From the NCBI GenBank assembly GCA_948567375.1, contig OX419758.1:24929001-24993000 (forward strand): a stretch of 64,000 bases of DNA, read 5' to 3'. The position numbers were made by a program, and so were the translations under genes. This DNA comes from Lunularia cruciata (taxonomy: Eukaryota > Streptophyta > Marchantiopsida > Lunulariales > Lunulariaceae). Below are positions 1 through 10,390 of this stretch, piece by piece; within the stretch, counting starts at the first letter, position 1, and every line of letters starts with the position of its first letter. The notes under the pieces were generated by a model, which was not told the origin of the DNA, searched no databases, and saw only the letters and a program-made list of their open reading frames with translations.

Positions 1-1886
1 CTTCTAAGAGCATGTTGAGTATTTGGGCCACATTATCTATCCTAGGAGACTTTGTATTATGTAGTCCAAGGTAGAAGCTCTTGCACATATTCCTTGACAA
101 AAAATTGTGAGTAGGATGTGCACATTCCTTGGATTGGTAAAATTTTATTATTGATGTCTTAGAAGATTTAGTGCAATTGCCAAGGCCTTGACAAAGCTAA
201 CAAAGATTCCACATGAGTGATATTGGGGAAATAAGAAAGGAACAGCTTCTATAAAGCTTAAGAAGAAGTTTAGATCCTTCCTCATCTTCAAGAGATTGAT
301 CAAAGGATAGCCATTCTAGGTTCATACTAATTGAGTATGTTAGGATTTGGAGCAATGCTCACCTAACAAGATGATGAGTGGAAGGAGTTTGTGGTGGTCT
401 ATGTTAGTTGCTCCAAAAATTTAATGGAGGCCAAGTACAATTCCTATGAGGGAGAGTGCTTGGGAGTAGTATGAGAAATAACATATTTCTAATGTTACTT
501 GCTTGGGGACCCCTTCACTCTCATCATTGATCATCAACCGTTGAAGTGGTTAGTGGAGTCCAAAGCTTTCAAGGAAGTTTGCATAATGGGCTCCAATTTT
601 ACAAGAGTATGATTTTATGGTTGTTCACAGCTCTAGAGTGGTGAACTTTGATGCATATAGGTTGAATAAAAACACCATGTACTAGCCAACACGATTAGAC
701 AAGTGCAAATTATCATGATGAGATAGATGAGGAGATGGTACTAGGTTGGCATGCATTTATCTTTTGTGTATGTTGATTGGAGCTTTGGTGGTATCTTTAT
801 CAATATAGACAAGAGGAGTTGTTGAGGTCTTAGGTCCAAAGTGTGGAGATTTTGGTATTGGTTAGCAAGATATTTATTATTATTTCTTGGTGATGGACTA
901 TCTTTGCATTGGGATTCTAAATGGCATAATTAGTACCAAAGAGAGAGATTATGTCCTTTAGCAAGCCAAGCAATTTAGATTGGAAGGCATATATATTATT
1001 TCTATATGAGAAGATGGTACGGTGCTGGTATATATATCCGATAGTTGGTACATCATGCTCAAAGTTGGTACATCATGATCACATGCCCATAGTCCCATAG
1101 GGTGCGATTACTATCCCATAGTTGGTACATGATGCTCACAAGAAATTAGGACATTATGGAGTGAAGCAAACATATGGCTTACTCTAAAATCATTATTGGT
1201 ATCATTATTAGTGTGATATGCAATAGCTAGTTGCCAGATATATGGTTTGTGACCAAGTAAGAACATCATTCAATGCTTCCATGCCATTATTATACCCACT
1301 ACCTATCATGAGATTGAGGTGGATTGTTTTGGACCTTTGCTATTAATTGTGAGACATCATCAGTATTTGTTTGTTGTGGTGGAACACTTCTCCAAGTAAA
1401 TTAAGTTGGTGGTACTTCTTGACAACTCCAATAAAGGGACAACTTATTTGTTCTTAGATCAAGTTCTTAGTCATTTTGGTGCATCAGCCAAGGTCTTGAT
1501 TGATCAAGGTATAGAGTTCATGGGAAAGATTTATGTCTTGTGTGACAAGGTCTTCATTGATCACCATACTACATTTCAAGATCAAATAGTTTGGTAGATG
1601 GTTTGGTAGAGAGATTTGTTCAAAAAATGAAAAGAAGATTGCATAAGTATAGTTTGCAAAGTGGTCATTGTGGAGATTGGGATCTTCAGTTATCTTGGTT
1701 GTCTATGGTTTATTAGTTTAGCAAGCAAGCTTCCTTAGCATCCTTCTCTCCCTACTTCTTACTTGATGGACAACATCCAAGTTTACTTATAGCCATTTAT
1801 CATAATGTTATTATAGTTTTGGACTTGGATGATCCAAATGTATTGGTGAGCACATGTCCTCAATGGGTAAAGATCTTTTGGAGAGT
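1..1886 (+). mobile_element. Ty3/gypsy pol remnant (family B), truncated both ends
   Basis: Conceptual translation with many stops and frameshifts gives, in order, the end of reverse transcriptase (a VEYLGHII-like segment near 15-45, then an FYY..LRRFSAIAKALTKL segment near 135-200), RNase H (a TL-IIDHQPLKWLVES segment near 515-560) and integrase (about 1100-1760). The left end runs off the window. The right end stops abruptly near 1886, where a chromovirus copy begins. No LTR of this family is visible. Its protein sequence differs from the E1-E4 chromoviruses in the same window, for example in the RNase H motif, so it is a separate and probably older Ty3/gypsy lineage. Nothing here looks functional. 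Confidence 0.85.
1406..1597 (+). pseudogene. Integrase core fragment of family B
   Basis: This 63-codon open stretch is the longest surviving piece of the family B integrase. It covers the rve core part with the LSHFGASAKVLIDQGIEF segment, in which the catalytic Asp of the usual 'TDQGxEF' motif is preserved as IDQGIEF, followed by the 'DHHTTF' stretch. Downstream, in other frames to about 1760, come a 'GLVERFVQKMKRRLHKY'-like segment and a 'GDWDLQLSWLSMVY' segment, typical of gypsy integrases. Stops on both sides show that the gene is dead. Confidence 0.8.
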
Positions 1887-2435
1887 GATGCCAATTAGAA
1901 GCATCAAAATCAACCACACGGGATAGGTTGGCAGAATTGAAACAGATTGGCTCTACAAGAAGTTACATCATGCAATTCTAGAACACCATCATGCAAACTC
2001 TAGATATCTTAGAAGGTGAAGCTCCAGATCAATTTGTGAGGATCTTGAATTCAAGAACCAAATTAGAGGTAACTATGTGAGAGCCACAACACTTGGAGGA
2101 AGCTATGAAATTGGTAAACTTTTTGATTCCTTGGTTGCAACAACTTGGTCTTGACCACAACCTCCACAAAACCTACCAATACACTACACATGGGTAGAGG
2201 AGCCGGCACTAATGGAGATTGATGGCATTCAACAAAGACCACTTGGTACTGCAAATAGAGAGAAATTGTGACAAAATGGTGGTTGTTTTTATTATCACCA
2301 ATTGGGACATCGCATTACTGAATATCCACTCAAAAATGGGCAACTTTGACAAGTTACCCAGATGGAGTTTGTGGAGCGGGATGATCAAGGAAACAAGGAA
2401 TTCCAATAGGAGATTTTGAGCCACCTAATGGGATT

Positions 2436-2792
2436 TTGATTAGTTCCAATGGGATTGAAGGCTTGACCTATGCAAGTTTGCTTCACTTGCAAGGTACAAT
2501 ATCTAATTGGGGTTGTAGGATTTTTGATGATTCTGGAAGTTCAAAGAATTGCATGTCTATGCAAGTAGCAAAGGAATTGGGTATTCCTATCAAGCCAATA
2601 ATTGGAAGTAGATTGATGATGGTGGATTGTAGAAAAGGTTTTGCATTCCATACCTCACATCCTATTACCTTCAAGATTGGGAAGGAGTATTTGGAGCATA
2701 TGAGGTTTGTAATGGCACCTCTACACTATGATATCATTCTAGGTCTACCTTGGCTTGAACATTATAAGGTTCAATTTGATTGGACCCAATGA
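2436..2792 (+). pseudogene. Aspartic protease domain of E1
   Basis: A 118-codon open stretch covers the retropepsin-like protease of a Ty3/gypsy polyprotein. The active-site triad is intact as D-S-G-S-S near residue 32, followed by the family's 'AKELGIP' and 'ILGLPWLEHY' segments, the latter typical of the end of gypsy proteases. In sister copies the site is damaged (DSRSS in E3, DFGIL in E2), so E1 preserves the best protease of the family here. The open stretch ends at a stop just before the repeat linker, so no polyprotein can be made from it. Confidence 0.8.
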
Positions 2793-2880
2793 CAATTCAA
2801 GTACAACACCAAGGTAGGAATTTTTGATTAGATTGTCTGGCACCTCTAAGTAAGACACCTAAGAATAATCAATCCAAGGA

Positions 2881-3060
2881 TGGGAAGTTTGTCAAGAAGG
2901 TAGCCATAGAGCAAGCTTTGAAGGGAGATGAGTCCCAAGATGGGAAGTTTGCCAAGAAGGCAACCATGGAGTAAGCTTTGAAGAGAGATGAGTCCCTAGA
3001 TGGAAATTTTTTTAGTGAAGCAGCCATAGAGCAAGCTTTGGAGGAAGACAAGTCTGTATT
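2881..3060 (+). repeat. Three 60-bp tandem repeats in the protease-RT linker of E1
   Basis: The blocks 2881-2940, 2941-3000 and 3001-3060 align base for base with a period of exactly 60 bp. Each encodes about 20 residues of the type DGKF-KKA-IEQALK-DESQ. The equivalent linker holds two units in E3 (36177-36296), two in E4 (52711-52830) and about one in E2 (near 21280-21340). Confidence 0.85.
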
Positions 3061-4109
3061 TAGGAGATCAAGCCAATTACAGAATGATAATCTCAGGAGA
3101 GCCAAGAGCCTCATCAAGCAATGGTTGATCAAACAGCTTAGGAGTTTGCGGATGTGTTTCCAAATGATCTGCCAAAGGGATTACCCTCTGATCGTGGTAT
3201 GCTCTTCAAGATCAAGTTATTGCCAAGGAGTACTCCAATGAGTAGACCAATCTATTGACTCTCACCAAAGGACTTGGAGGAGTTGCAAATAACACTTAGG
3301 GAATTGTTGGAGAAGGACTTCATACAACATAGTACCTCTCCTTGGAGAGCACTGGACTATTTGTTCCAAAGAAGGATGGAGGACTTTGTTTCTATATTGA
3401 GTACCATGGGCTCAATAAGCAAACAGTGAAGAATGCATATCTCTTACCTTGAATCAATGACTTGCTTGATCAACTGAGTGGAGCATGATACTTTTCCAAG
3501 TTGGATCTTCATAGTGGCTATTGGCAAATCCTTTTTGATAGGGAGAATATGCAAAAGGACTGTCTTTTGGATGCGGTTTTGGCATTTTGAGTGGAGAGTT
3601 CTACTTTTTGGGCTCACTAACGTTCCAATAGTCTTCATGGATCAGATGCATTAGGTGTTGGATGGACTATTGGATCGGTCCGTGGTGGTGTTCTTGGATG
3701 ATATCTTAATCTGTAGCAAGATAGAGGTAGAACACATGAATCAAGTGCAAGAAGTCCTAAAATGACTATGACAATGGAAATTTTATTGCAAGAAATCAAA
3801 ATGTGCCTTTTGGTAGAAAGAAGTCACCTTCTTGGGTCACAAGATCCCATCGGAAGGGATCAAGATGGAAGAGGAGAAAATCAAGGCCATTATTGGTTGG
3901 TCTACTCCAAAGGATGCTACAAAAGTACGAGCATTTAATGGATTGGCCAGTTTTTATTGACGGTTCATCCATTATTGTGCTCATGTGGCTACACCATTGA
4001 CTAACCTCTTGGGGAAGAACTTGAGCTTTCAGTGGACCACCAAGCATAAAGAAACATTCCAAAAGTTGAAATATATGGTGTCTCAAAGACCCATCCTTCT
4101 ACCATATGA

Positions 4110-4606
4110 TCCTCATGTGGCATTTATAGCTTGGAACCAATTAATTATTGTACTCTTGATTTCAAGAGTACAATAATTAATCCCCATTTCAAGATTGGTG
4201 CAACAATTTGTTGTTTAGCTCGCTCCATTTGGAATCTCCACCATAGCTTTGCTACTCCATCTAATTGGCTAGAAGCCAAGAGAATCTATTTTTGTTCATC
4301 TTGTAGATTGGTAGCTTCAAAATAACATTTACAGTCAAACACAAAATTCTCCATTGTACCCCTGAGATTCTTGCCTTCAAATACCTTGGGTTTAGGGAAT
4401 TGGATTTGATCTTCTCCTTCTCAAATTGGTACTCTCTCTACTTGCTCTTTTCGTCAAAGACCTTGTTCATCCAAAAATCGAGTAAGGTGCTCGATTTGTT
4501 GCTACATAGCAAGGATAACATCAAGCATTGCCGCCATGGTTGCTACTCTATCATGCCACCTCTAATCTATCTAATTTATTAACACATAGAAGCAACATGT
4601 CCACTA
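4110..4606 (-). pseudogene. gag N-terminal fragment of E1
   Basis: On the minus strand this matches the gag start of E3 (34800-35210) and E4 (53480-53890), including the stretch around 'LDGVTKLWW' that precedes the central gag domain. It abuts the inverted block at 4109. At the other end it is cut by the Harbinger terminal repeat at 4607 and resumes at 13714. Frameshifts and stops are present throughout. A 20-bp inverted duplication (4140-4181) interrupts the fragment. Confidence 0.8.
4140..4181. repeat. Perfect 20-bp palindrome with 2-nt spacer
   Basis: Bases 4140-4159 are exactly repeated in inverse orientation at 4162-4181, separated by TT. In E2 (near 22315) and E4 (near 53480) the corresponding gag sequence has only the left arm and runs directly into the sequence found here after 4181. 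The right arm is therefore an extra, templated inverted copy. Confidence 0.9.
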
Positions 4607-4623
4607 GGGGGTTTCAGAAATAG
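4607..4623 (+). repeat. Left terminal inverted repeat of Harbinger element
   Basis: Seventeen bases, identical to the complement of 13695-13711. A G-rich outer end is typical of PIF/Harbinger termini. TA at 4605-4606 could be half of the target duplication or the first two bases of a 19-bp repeat. Confidence 0.9.
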
Positions 4624-5104
4624 GTTTGACGGATGTCTATGGGATAAATAACAAACTTCGTAATAGTTTTTAGTGAACTCTATAACGATACGAGATTGTA
4701 ATAACTGAACGCTCTCTAACTTCAGTTAAGGGATATATTTAGTTAATTACATTCATTTATAAAAATCAAATCATATGTTACGGATGTTTTGGAATGCCGT
4801 AACTAAATAAATGATTGTCAGAAAGAGTGACATGTTTCCTGAAGAGGGTGGCCAACGTAATCATTTAGTCACGTATTGATGATCTAGTGTTGTATTCAAG
4901 ATCCAAAATGGCCCCGCCTAACAATTCAAATTTGTAAACTGAAATTCACCACCCTATGGAGCAAATGTACAAGTTGTCAAGCAAGTAACGGCGGTTTTGT
5001 AGTTTCACATTGGTGTGGGAAATGATCAGCCCCGCCGTGGAGCAACCAAGAAATTGATTAGAGTGCAACGATTCTCACACTAGGAGTGCAACAAACTTTT
5101 TGCA

Positions 5105-6238
5105 ATGGGAGATCAAGTACCATGTTTTAGTGTAGGAGACTCCCTTATCAATGTTGATCCGGGACCTATAGAGTCATCTTTGGATTTGCAACCTCAACAG
5201 CCATTAGGGAAATTTAGAGACTTTTTGAGGATGGCTTCTTTTGTGCTTGGCAAAACCAAGGAGGATGAATGATTTTGCATGGCAACACACCATTACAGCC
5301 AAATATTGGATTATTTGGAGGACCCCAAACATTTTGCACAAATTTATGGTGGGAATTGCAAAAAGCCCATTTAGAAATTGACTGCATTTAGTTTCATGGC
5401 AACCTTTTTTATTAGAGAGGGTATCGGATTTCCTACTTCTATGATAGGTGACAGACTTTACAAGAGATGGTTGCGGTACATGAAACAGTACAAAGAAACT
5501 CTGGAGCTTAAGAACAAGGCTACGGGAGAAGGTCTCACCGAGAAGGAATATGGCAAAGGGTGGAGAACTATAGAAGATAAATTGAATGGAATGTGCCCGC
5601 ATTTTGCAAGAATGGAAGCCATGTTTGGGAGCAGAGCAAACATAAGTCCACCGGCAATGGTAAGTTTAGGAGATTGTAATCCTAATTCGAGCAAGATTTG
5701 TGAGGCTGGCAAGGAGGAGGTCCATTAAGGTGCACAAGAGTGCTCCCAATTCTCATCTCCTCCAGAGGTGGTGCTTCCTGACTCGAGCCCTGAGTTGGTT
5801 GTAAACACGCAAGGGGTGGAAAGTTTAGCAAGTGCCATGGAGAATGGAATCCTATCACCAGAGGATGAGTCTCCATTTGTTCCACCAACCAAGGACTCAC
5901 CTTTCATTACACCACCACCACCTTTAATTTCTACAAGAGATGGATCCGATTGTGCAGACCAAGAAGTGGAACGTGACCCAAAGAGGAGGAAAGGTGGAAT
6001 ATCTACAAGTAAGGTACCCAAGTTGTCACCTAGTATGTCATTGTCTCATGATTTAGCAAAAATTACTATGTTAAAGGCAGATAGTATAGAATCCAGAGAG
6101 AGGTTACGACTAGCTGAACTAGAAGCCACCAACATGAGGAAGAGAGAGAAAAAAATGATGAGAATGGAAGCAGAGCACGTTAGATTAGAGATAGAGAAGA
6201 TGAAAATTGAAATAGAGAAAAAAATTGAGCACAGATAA
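5105..6238 (+). pseudogene. Myb/SANT (trihelix)-like Harbinger partner protein
   Basis: One reading frame runs from ATG 5105 to TAA 6238 (378 codons) with three in-frame stops (about 5270, 5372 and 5726). The N-terminal part (from about 5260) resembles the Myb/SANT-like protein that accompanies PIF/Harbinger transposases and helps bind the terminal repeats: a helix-rich region, the segment FPTSMIGDRLYKRWLRYMKQ, then TGEGLTEKEYGKGW and MCPHFARMEAMFGSR. A Ser/Pro-rich linker follows, then a basic stretch (DPKRRKGG) that could be a nuclear signal, then a C-terminal coiled coil rich in Arg, Glu, Lys and Met (about 6050-6235). The stops are TGA, TAG and TAA, as expected from C-to-T decay. It converges on the transposase gene. 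The family call rests on pattern and on being inside the same element. Confidence 0.7.
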
Positions 6239-7482
6239 AAGGAAAGCTAGGGCAGACAAACACAAATTTAAGGAGAAGAGTTTAGAATCAAAGCGCACTA
6301 ATGAAATCAAAATGAGTCTCATACAAGCAGGGAAAACTCTTATGGAAATAAGTAACTATTTTAAAGTGCTCACTTAGGTACAACGTCCATCATACTCTAC
6401 TGATAGTGAATAGTATACCACCATGTAACCTTTATTATGATTATAATAAAGATGAGTTATGGAAACTTGATAAATGCTTCTAGTATCCGCCTAATGCAGC
6501 TTGTTACCATTCAGTTCCTCACAAGTTTTTGTTTTTGATGTTGTCTTTACCACTCCATTCCTATCATGTCTTTCTTGCACAATAAGCCCAAGATGCCGCT
6601 AGTTGACGCTCATAGCCGCCCAAAAGTCTCTCATGCCGCTACTCACTGCTTGTTGCCGCTCAATCCAATGCAACACAAAAAAAAATAAAGGCAAGCAAGT
6701 TGTTTAGGGTGCTCGTGGGCGCTTGTAGCCACTTGTTGGCGCTTGTAGGCGCTCGTAAAAGGGATTGAGCGCTAGTAGGCGCTCGTGGTCATTGGGTGCC
6801 ACTGGGTGGCCACTAGGTAGGCGTCAGTTGACACTTGCGGCCACTGGGTGGCACTTGACGATGCTAGGAAAAAGCTCATGAAGTCGGTATGCGCTCATCG
6901 GCGCTCAACAGACAAGAATTTTTGGCTTGTAGTCGCTTAGAGGCGCTCGTTGGCATGCGTAGATGCTAAGGGCCGCTCGTGATGTGTTTAAAGGGAAATG
7001 GCGCCCATATTTGTAAGGTGGTGACACATTGGATACAAAAGGAACAATTCAAAATTTAGCACATGAAAATACAAGAGTTAGACCACAATGAGAGTTCAAT
7101 ATGAGATATGAATATGAGTATGATAATATGAGTTCAATATGAATATGAGAGTTCACAAGTGTAAACTAAAACATAAATGTATACATGGGGAGAAATGAAC
7201 ATAATATGTATATAAATGAGGAGCCAATAGAACCTAAACCTATGACTATGGAGGTCGAGGAGGTGACGAAGAAGAAGGAGATGCACTATGGTGTCTGAGT
7301 GCTACTACTGCATCCTCAAGTCTACGACGGTATACATGATGTTGAATCCTAAATGGACTCAATGACCACCATAGGGGCCACTCGCTCTCATCCAAGTCTC
7401 AATGCCTGATACCACTAGCAAGAAGAGGATAAGGGTCACAACTATAAGAACTCAATCTACTTAATGTCCACTCCTCTTTTGC
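6239..7482. other. Gene-free Harbinger interior, left part
   Basis: No coding region recognised. 6590-7010 holds a GC-richer field of degenerate short repeats, described separately. 7070-7250 contains a string of ATGAG/AATATGAG simple repeats. 7240-7480 could be the 3' part of the minus-strand unit that follows. Confidence 0.5.
6590..7010 (+). repeat. Degenerate GCGCTCGTAG-type repeat field 1
   Basis: Dozens of diverged copies of a roughly 10-12 base unit (forms such as GCGCTCGTAG, GCGCTTGTAG, GCCGCTAGTTG, GCCACTGGGTG) fill this stretch. GC content is clearly above the surroundings. The segment starting near 6593 aligns in the same orientation with the one starting near 9893 in field 2. Confidence 0.75.
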
Positions 7483-8720
7483 CTAACTAATAGCAGGCCT
7501 ATTGTCATGGAAAAATCTGTCCAAAGCACTCATCAAAGGGTCAAATGACCAAGTGTATGATGCTCTATGTACCCTATAAGGATGGAAGTGGGTAGGGTGG
7601 ATAGCACTGTGTGGATGGTTCTTATAGTAAGAGAGTGCATAACTATCTATGATCAAAAGATCACGAAGAGGTAAACCTAATGAAGTCAGATGCTCATATG
7701 ATCCAACTCTAAGTCCTCTGAAGTCTAAATCTTGCTGTATATCTCTAGAGCACAAACATGCTATGAGGCGAGACCCGGTGTGAACTCCGTCAAGGAGTTC
7801 AGACCACTGCCACATGCTTTGTAGCAACCACTCCACTCCATCCGGAGTAAGATCTATCCACAAGATAACCTCAAAGCGTAGCAAACAGAACTGGATGAAT
7901 TGGCAAACACCAGGACGGGCCACCCACCCTACAGGCCCAGATTGTGTGTGAGGGAACCAACCATGCGTAGTCGTCCCGCTCTCCCATGCACAAAAACCGA
8001 TAGTACCACAAATCCATAATGAACACATACAAGTAACATCCAGAATAATAATCTTCTCCCGTAGGAAGCCGGGGAAGAGGATACGTGAATATACTCTCTT
8101 GATAGACAAATTCTCTCTCTAAACTCAGTCTGAGTGCCTTGAGTCTCCACACTATGAGGTAACACATGGGTGGCATCAGTTTGGGTCTGCATCTCATGAC
8201 AAGTATGGGTCTCACGAGCAATAGTACGTAGTTTGGGTCCAAGATAAGCCACACGAGCCCTCAAATGATCTAGACTAATCTCACTCTCCTCTACATGAGC
8301 TCTCATTTGAGCTAGACAACTCTCGCTCTCCTCTACCTAAACATGTGCACTCTCATACCTCTCTATAGCATATGCTAACTCTTGTGCCTGATTATGTAAC
8401 TGGAGCTTGTAACCCTCTGCCATGGCAGCGGCACCTAGTATGTCCATGTCCAAGTCACCTAATCTCTACTCTCTCCCCATCTCAGAAGTAAGCAAGGTCA
8501 GATGTCTCTCCTCCTTTGTAGTAAGTAAATCCTCTTGCTCACAAAGGAGTCTTGCTTGCTCTAGCACTAATCTTTCTCTCTCCTCTACACTTTCCAATCT
8601 ACTCTCACGCTCAAGCACTAATCTCTCTCTCCTCTATACTCTCTAGTCTACTCTCACGCTCAAGGAGATTTCTCTCTCTACACTCAGTCACTCGAACACA
8701 ATCATCTAAAATGCGAGTGA
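7483..8720 (-). pseudogene. Unrecognised protein: coiled coil plus C-terminal domain
   Basis: I do not recognise this protein. Reading minus, 8720 to about 8100 encodes a highly charged coiled coil with repeated 'LERESRLES-EERERLVLE' heptads, then 'AIERYESAHV', 'EESEISLDHLRARVAYL' and 'THTCHEMQTQT'. A frame change near 8100 leads into a 208-codon open stretch (8109-7483). That stretch is rich in Trp, Tyr, His and Leu, with segments such as 'IDLTPDGVEWLLQSMWQW' and 'HPTHFHPYRVHRASYTW'. At least one more frame change (near 8605) and two stops are present. It may continue the block at 9128-9775, separated by introns or decay. It lies between the two Harbinger genes and is not a standard Harbinger protein, so it is nested or captured material. 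Confidence 0.45.
8540..8700 (-). repeat. Short tandem repeats encoding the coiled coil
   Basis: A unit of about 50 bp, based on CTCTCTCCTCTA-CT-TCCAATCTACTCTCACGCTCAAG-like sequence, recurs about three times. On the minus strand it encodes repeated Glu/Arg heptads. Dinucleotide slippage here probably caused the frame change near 8605. Confidence 0.7.
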
Positions 8721-9048
8721 TGTCAACTGAACAGGAAGGAGGTGAAGGTACTCTGAAATGCATGGGGTCACCAACTCCCTCCACAGATGGGGGAAGTGGT
8801 TAAGGGGAAGAAGAGTGAAAAGGAGCTATCTCAACAAAGGGTAAGGGTTGGATCTCAACATGAATCTGTTGAACACATGTTCACAAGTGGTACATTTAGT
8901 TATCCATTAAGTACAAATTCATATTTGAATATACAAATATACAAGTTCACAAGTTCATTAATTCAAGCTTCTTAAATGAACTCATTTATTAAATCCGCTA
9001 ATGGTATATACAAAAGAACTTTGCAAGTTTTCCAACATACAAATATAT

Positions 9049-9051
<3 letters not shown>

Positions 9052-9104
<53 letters not shown>
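9052..9104. repeat. (AT)n microsatellite
   Basis: Uninterrupted AT dinucleotides over about 53 bp, located between the two minus-strand coding blocks. Confidence 0.97.
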
Positions 9105-9106
<2 letters not shown>

Positions 9107-9127
9107 CAAAAATCAAACCTAATCAAT

Positions 9128-9775
9128 CAATCACTCACCATCCTCATCCTCCCCATCATCATTAGTCTTGTCCTCATCCGAGCTATTTGCATCCTCGTGA
9201 TCATCACCATGCTCTCCCTCGTGTATAATCTCCTCCTCTCCATCACTCAAGTACATCACGTCCTCCTCTGGAATGAAACCTCTCTCCACAAAGAGATACG
9301 TGAGTATCTATCCAAGGAAGGTGACTCAGAACCTACGCCCCTTAGGACTCATCACTTGGCTTTGCAAACTCCCCACCTCCGCAATGATAGCTCTAAAAGC
9401 TAACTCTCCCCAATCATAATCCTCCACACCAAATCTCCTCAACTTGGTTTTGGTGTTGAGTACCAAATGCCCATGTACAATCTTGGGCTTAATGGTGGGT
9501 GCAACTAGTGCACCCATCAATTGGAAGAAAGCTCTGAATGTAGGATATACACATTGCCTTGCAAGATATCTTTTTGCAACCATGTCCCTTTGTGGAAAGC
9601 AGTATGAGACAGCTGTGTAAGGAATTGTCCTCCGTCTTGGTGTTCTCCCCCTAGGCATGGCAAGTGCATCTCTAACTATATCTGCAGTCAATTGAAACTG
9701 CCTACTTCTTACCAAACTTGTGTAAGAGACCTTGTCCCATGAACTCACAAACTCTGTACATGGAATGACCTGCAC
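9128..9775 (-). pseudogene. Unrecognised protein with acidic tail
   Basis: Reading minus, 9775-9326 is a 149-codon open stretch. Its start is GTG, directly after a good splice-acceptor-like TTGTGCAG, so this is probably an internal exon rather than a true start. It contains 'LTADIVRDALAMPRGR', 'AKRYLARQCVYPTFRAFFQ' and 'KLRRFGVEDYDWGELAFRAI'. After a frame change near 9325 another frame continues to about 9128 with a strongly acidic tail (runs of Glu and Asp, ending DDGEDEDGE and a stop). The layout faintly resembles the N-terminal domain of plant retroelement proteins labelled 'putative plant transposon protein', but I cannot confirm that. It lies upstream of the coiled-coil block and could be part of the same gene. 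Confidence 0.45.
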
Positions 9776-9829
9776 AACCCACCAAAAATTTCAGCTCAAA
9801 ATTTTGTCACAAGGACTCAAACTCAGGGG

Positions 9830-10390
9830 TGGTGCTGGGTGCCGCTAGAAGGTGCTCACACATAGTCTAAATAAACTGAGAAATAGCAAAGTGCCGCTAG
9901 TTGCCACCGGTAGCCGCAATCAAGGGATGCACGAAAATGCGGGAGGTGCTCCCAACCACCGGTGGCGCCTATAGAGCGCCGGGAGGGCACCCGTGGACGC
10001 TGCCTGTAGGTGCAGGTCCGTTGGATGGCGCTACGGGACAGTGCGGGGTTAAGCTGGGAACCGTAGGGTGCCGCGCAAGGGCGCGAGAAGATGCTCGCAC
10101 AAGGGATTAACGGGATGGGGATGCCGCTAGAAGATGCTCGTCAATGCACGATGGTGCTAGTGGGACAAGGAGAGCCGTGAGTATGTCTGCGCAGCTCCGC
10201 TGGAGCATTGGGTGTCGCATGGGGTCCCTGTTGGGTGCCACGTGGGGTCCTTGCTGGGTGCCGCAGAGGGGCGCTGGCTGGCACGCGGGAAAGGCACTTG
10301 TGCGCAGGGGTTTAGGGTTCAAGATGGTGCTAGATGGCGCGGGGGGACGCTGGGTGGCACTATGGGATAGGCTGGGAGGTGCTGATGATT
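9830..10390 (+). repeat. Degenerate GC-rich repeat field 2
   Basis: Forms such as TGCCGCTAGAAG, GGTGCTC, GGGTGCC and CGCGGG recur at roughly 10-12 base spacing, in the same orientation as field 1. This is the most GC-rich part of the whole window. Long open frames on both strands here reflect the composition and not a gene. Confidence 0.75.

Larger units (their letters stand above)
1913..4109 (+). pseudogene. Inverted gag-PR-RT-RNase H block of E1
   Basis: Reading plus: gag C-terminal half (1913-2260), a zinc knuckle near 2285-2330 in which the second and last Cys have become Tyr, protease (2436-2792), a lysine/glutamate-rich linker with three 60-bp repeats (2881-3060), reverse transcriptase (about 3140-3900, with the catalytic motif as FLDDIL near 3695) and the start of RNase H, which stops at about 4109 in the 'LLPYDP' segment. 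Compared with E3, the order is complete and colinear, but there are many stop codons and frameshifts. E3 continues past the 'YDP' point with 'QQPCVVDFDAS', and this continuation is found instead, inverted, at 1887-1912. Confidence 0.85.

Noticed and set aside
1-4109. Integrated pararetrovirus (caulimovirid) as the source of the left RT/RNase H sequences
   Set aside because: Integrase and LTR-family links are present and there is no movement- or coat-protein-like sequence; the Ty3/gypsy assignment is sufficient.
5204-5602. 132-codon minus-strand frame inside the Harbinger element
   Set aside because: It is antisense to the Myb/SANT-like frame, which has recognisable family segments.
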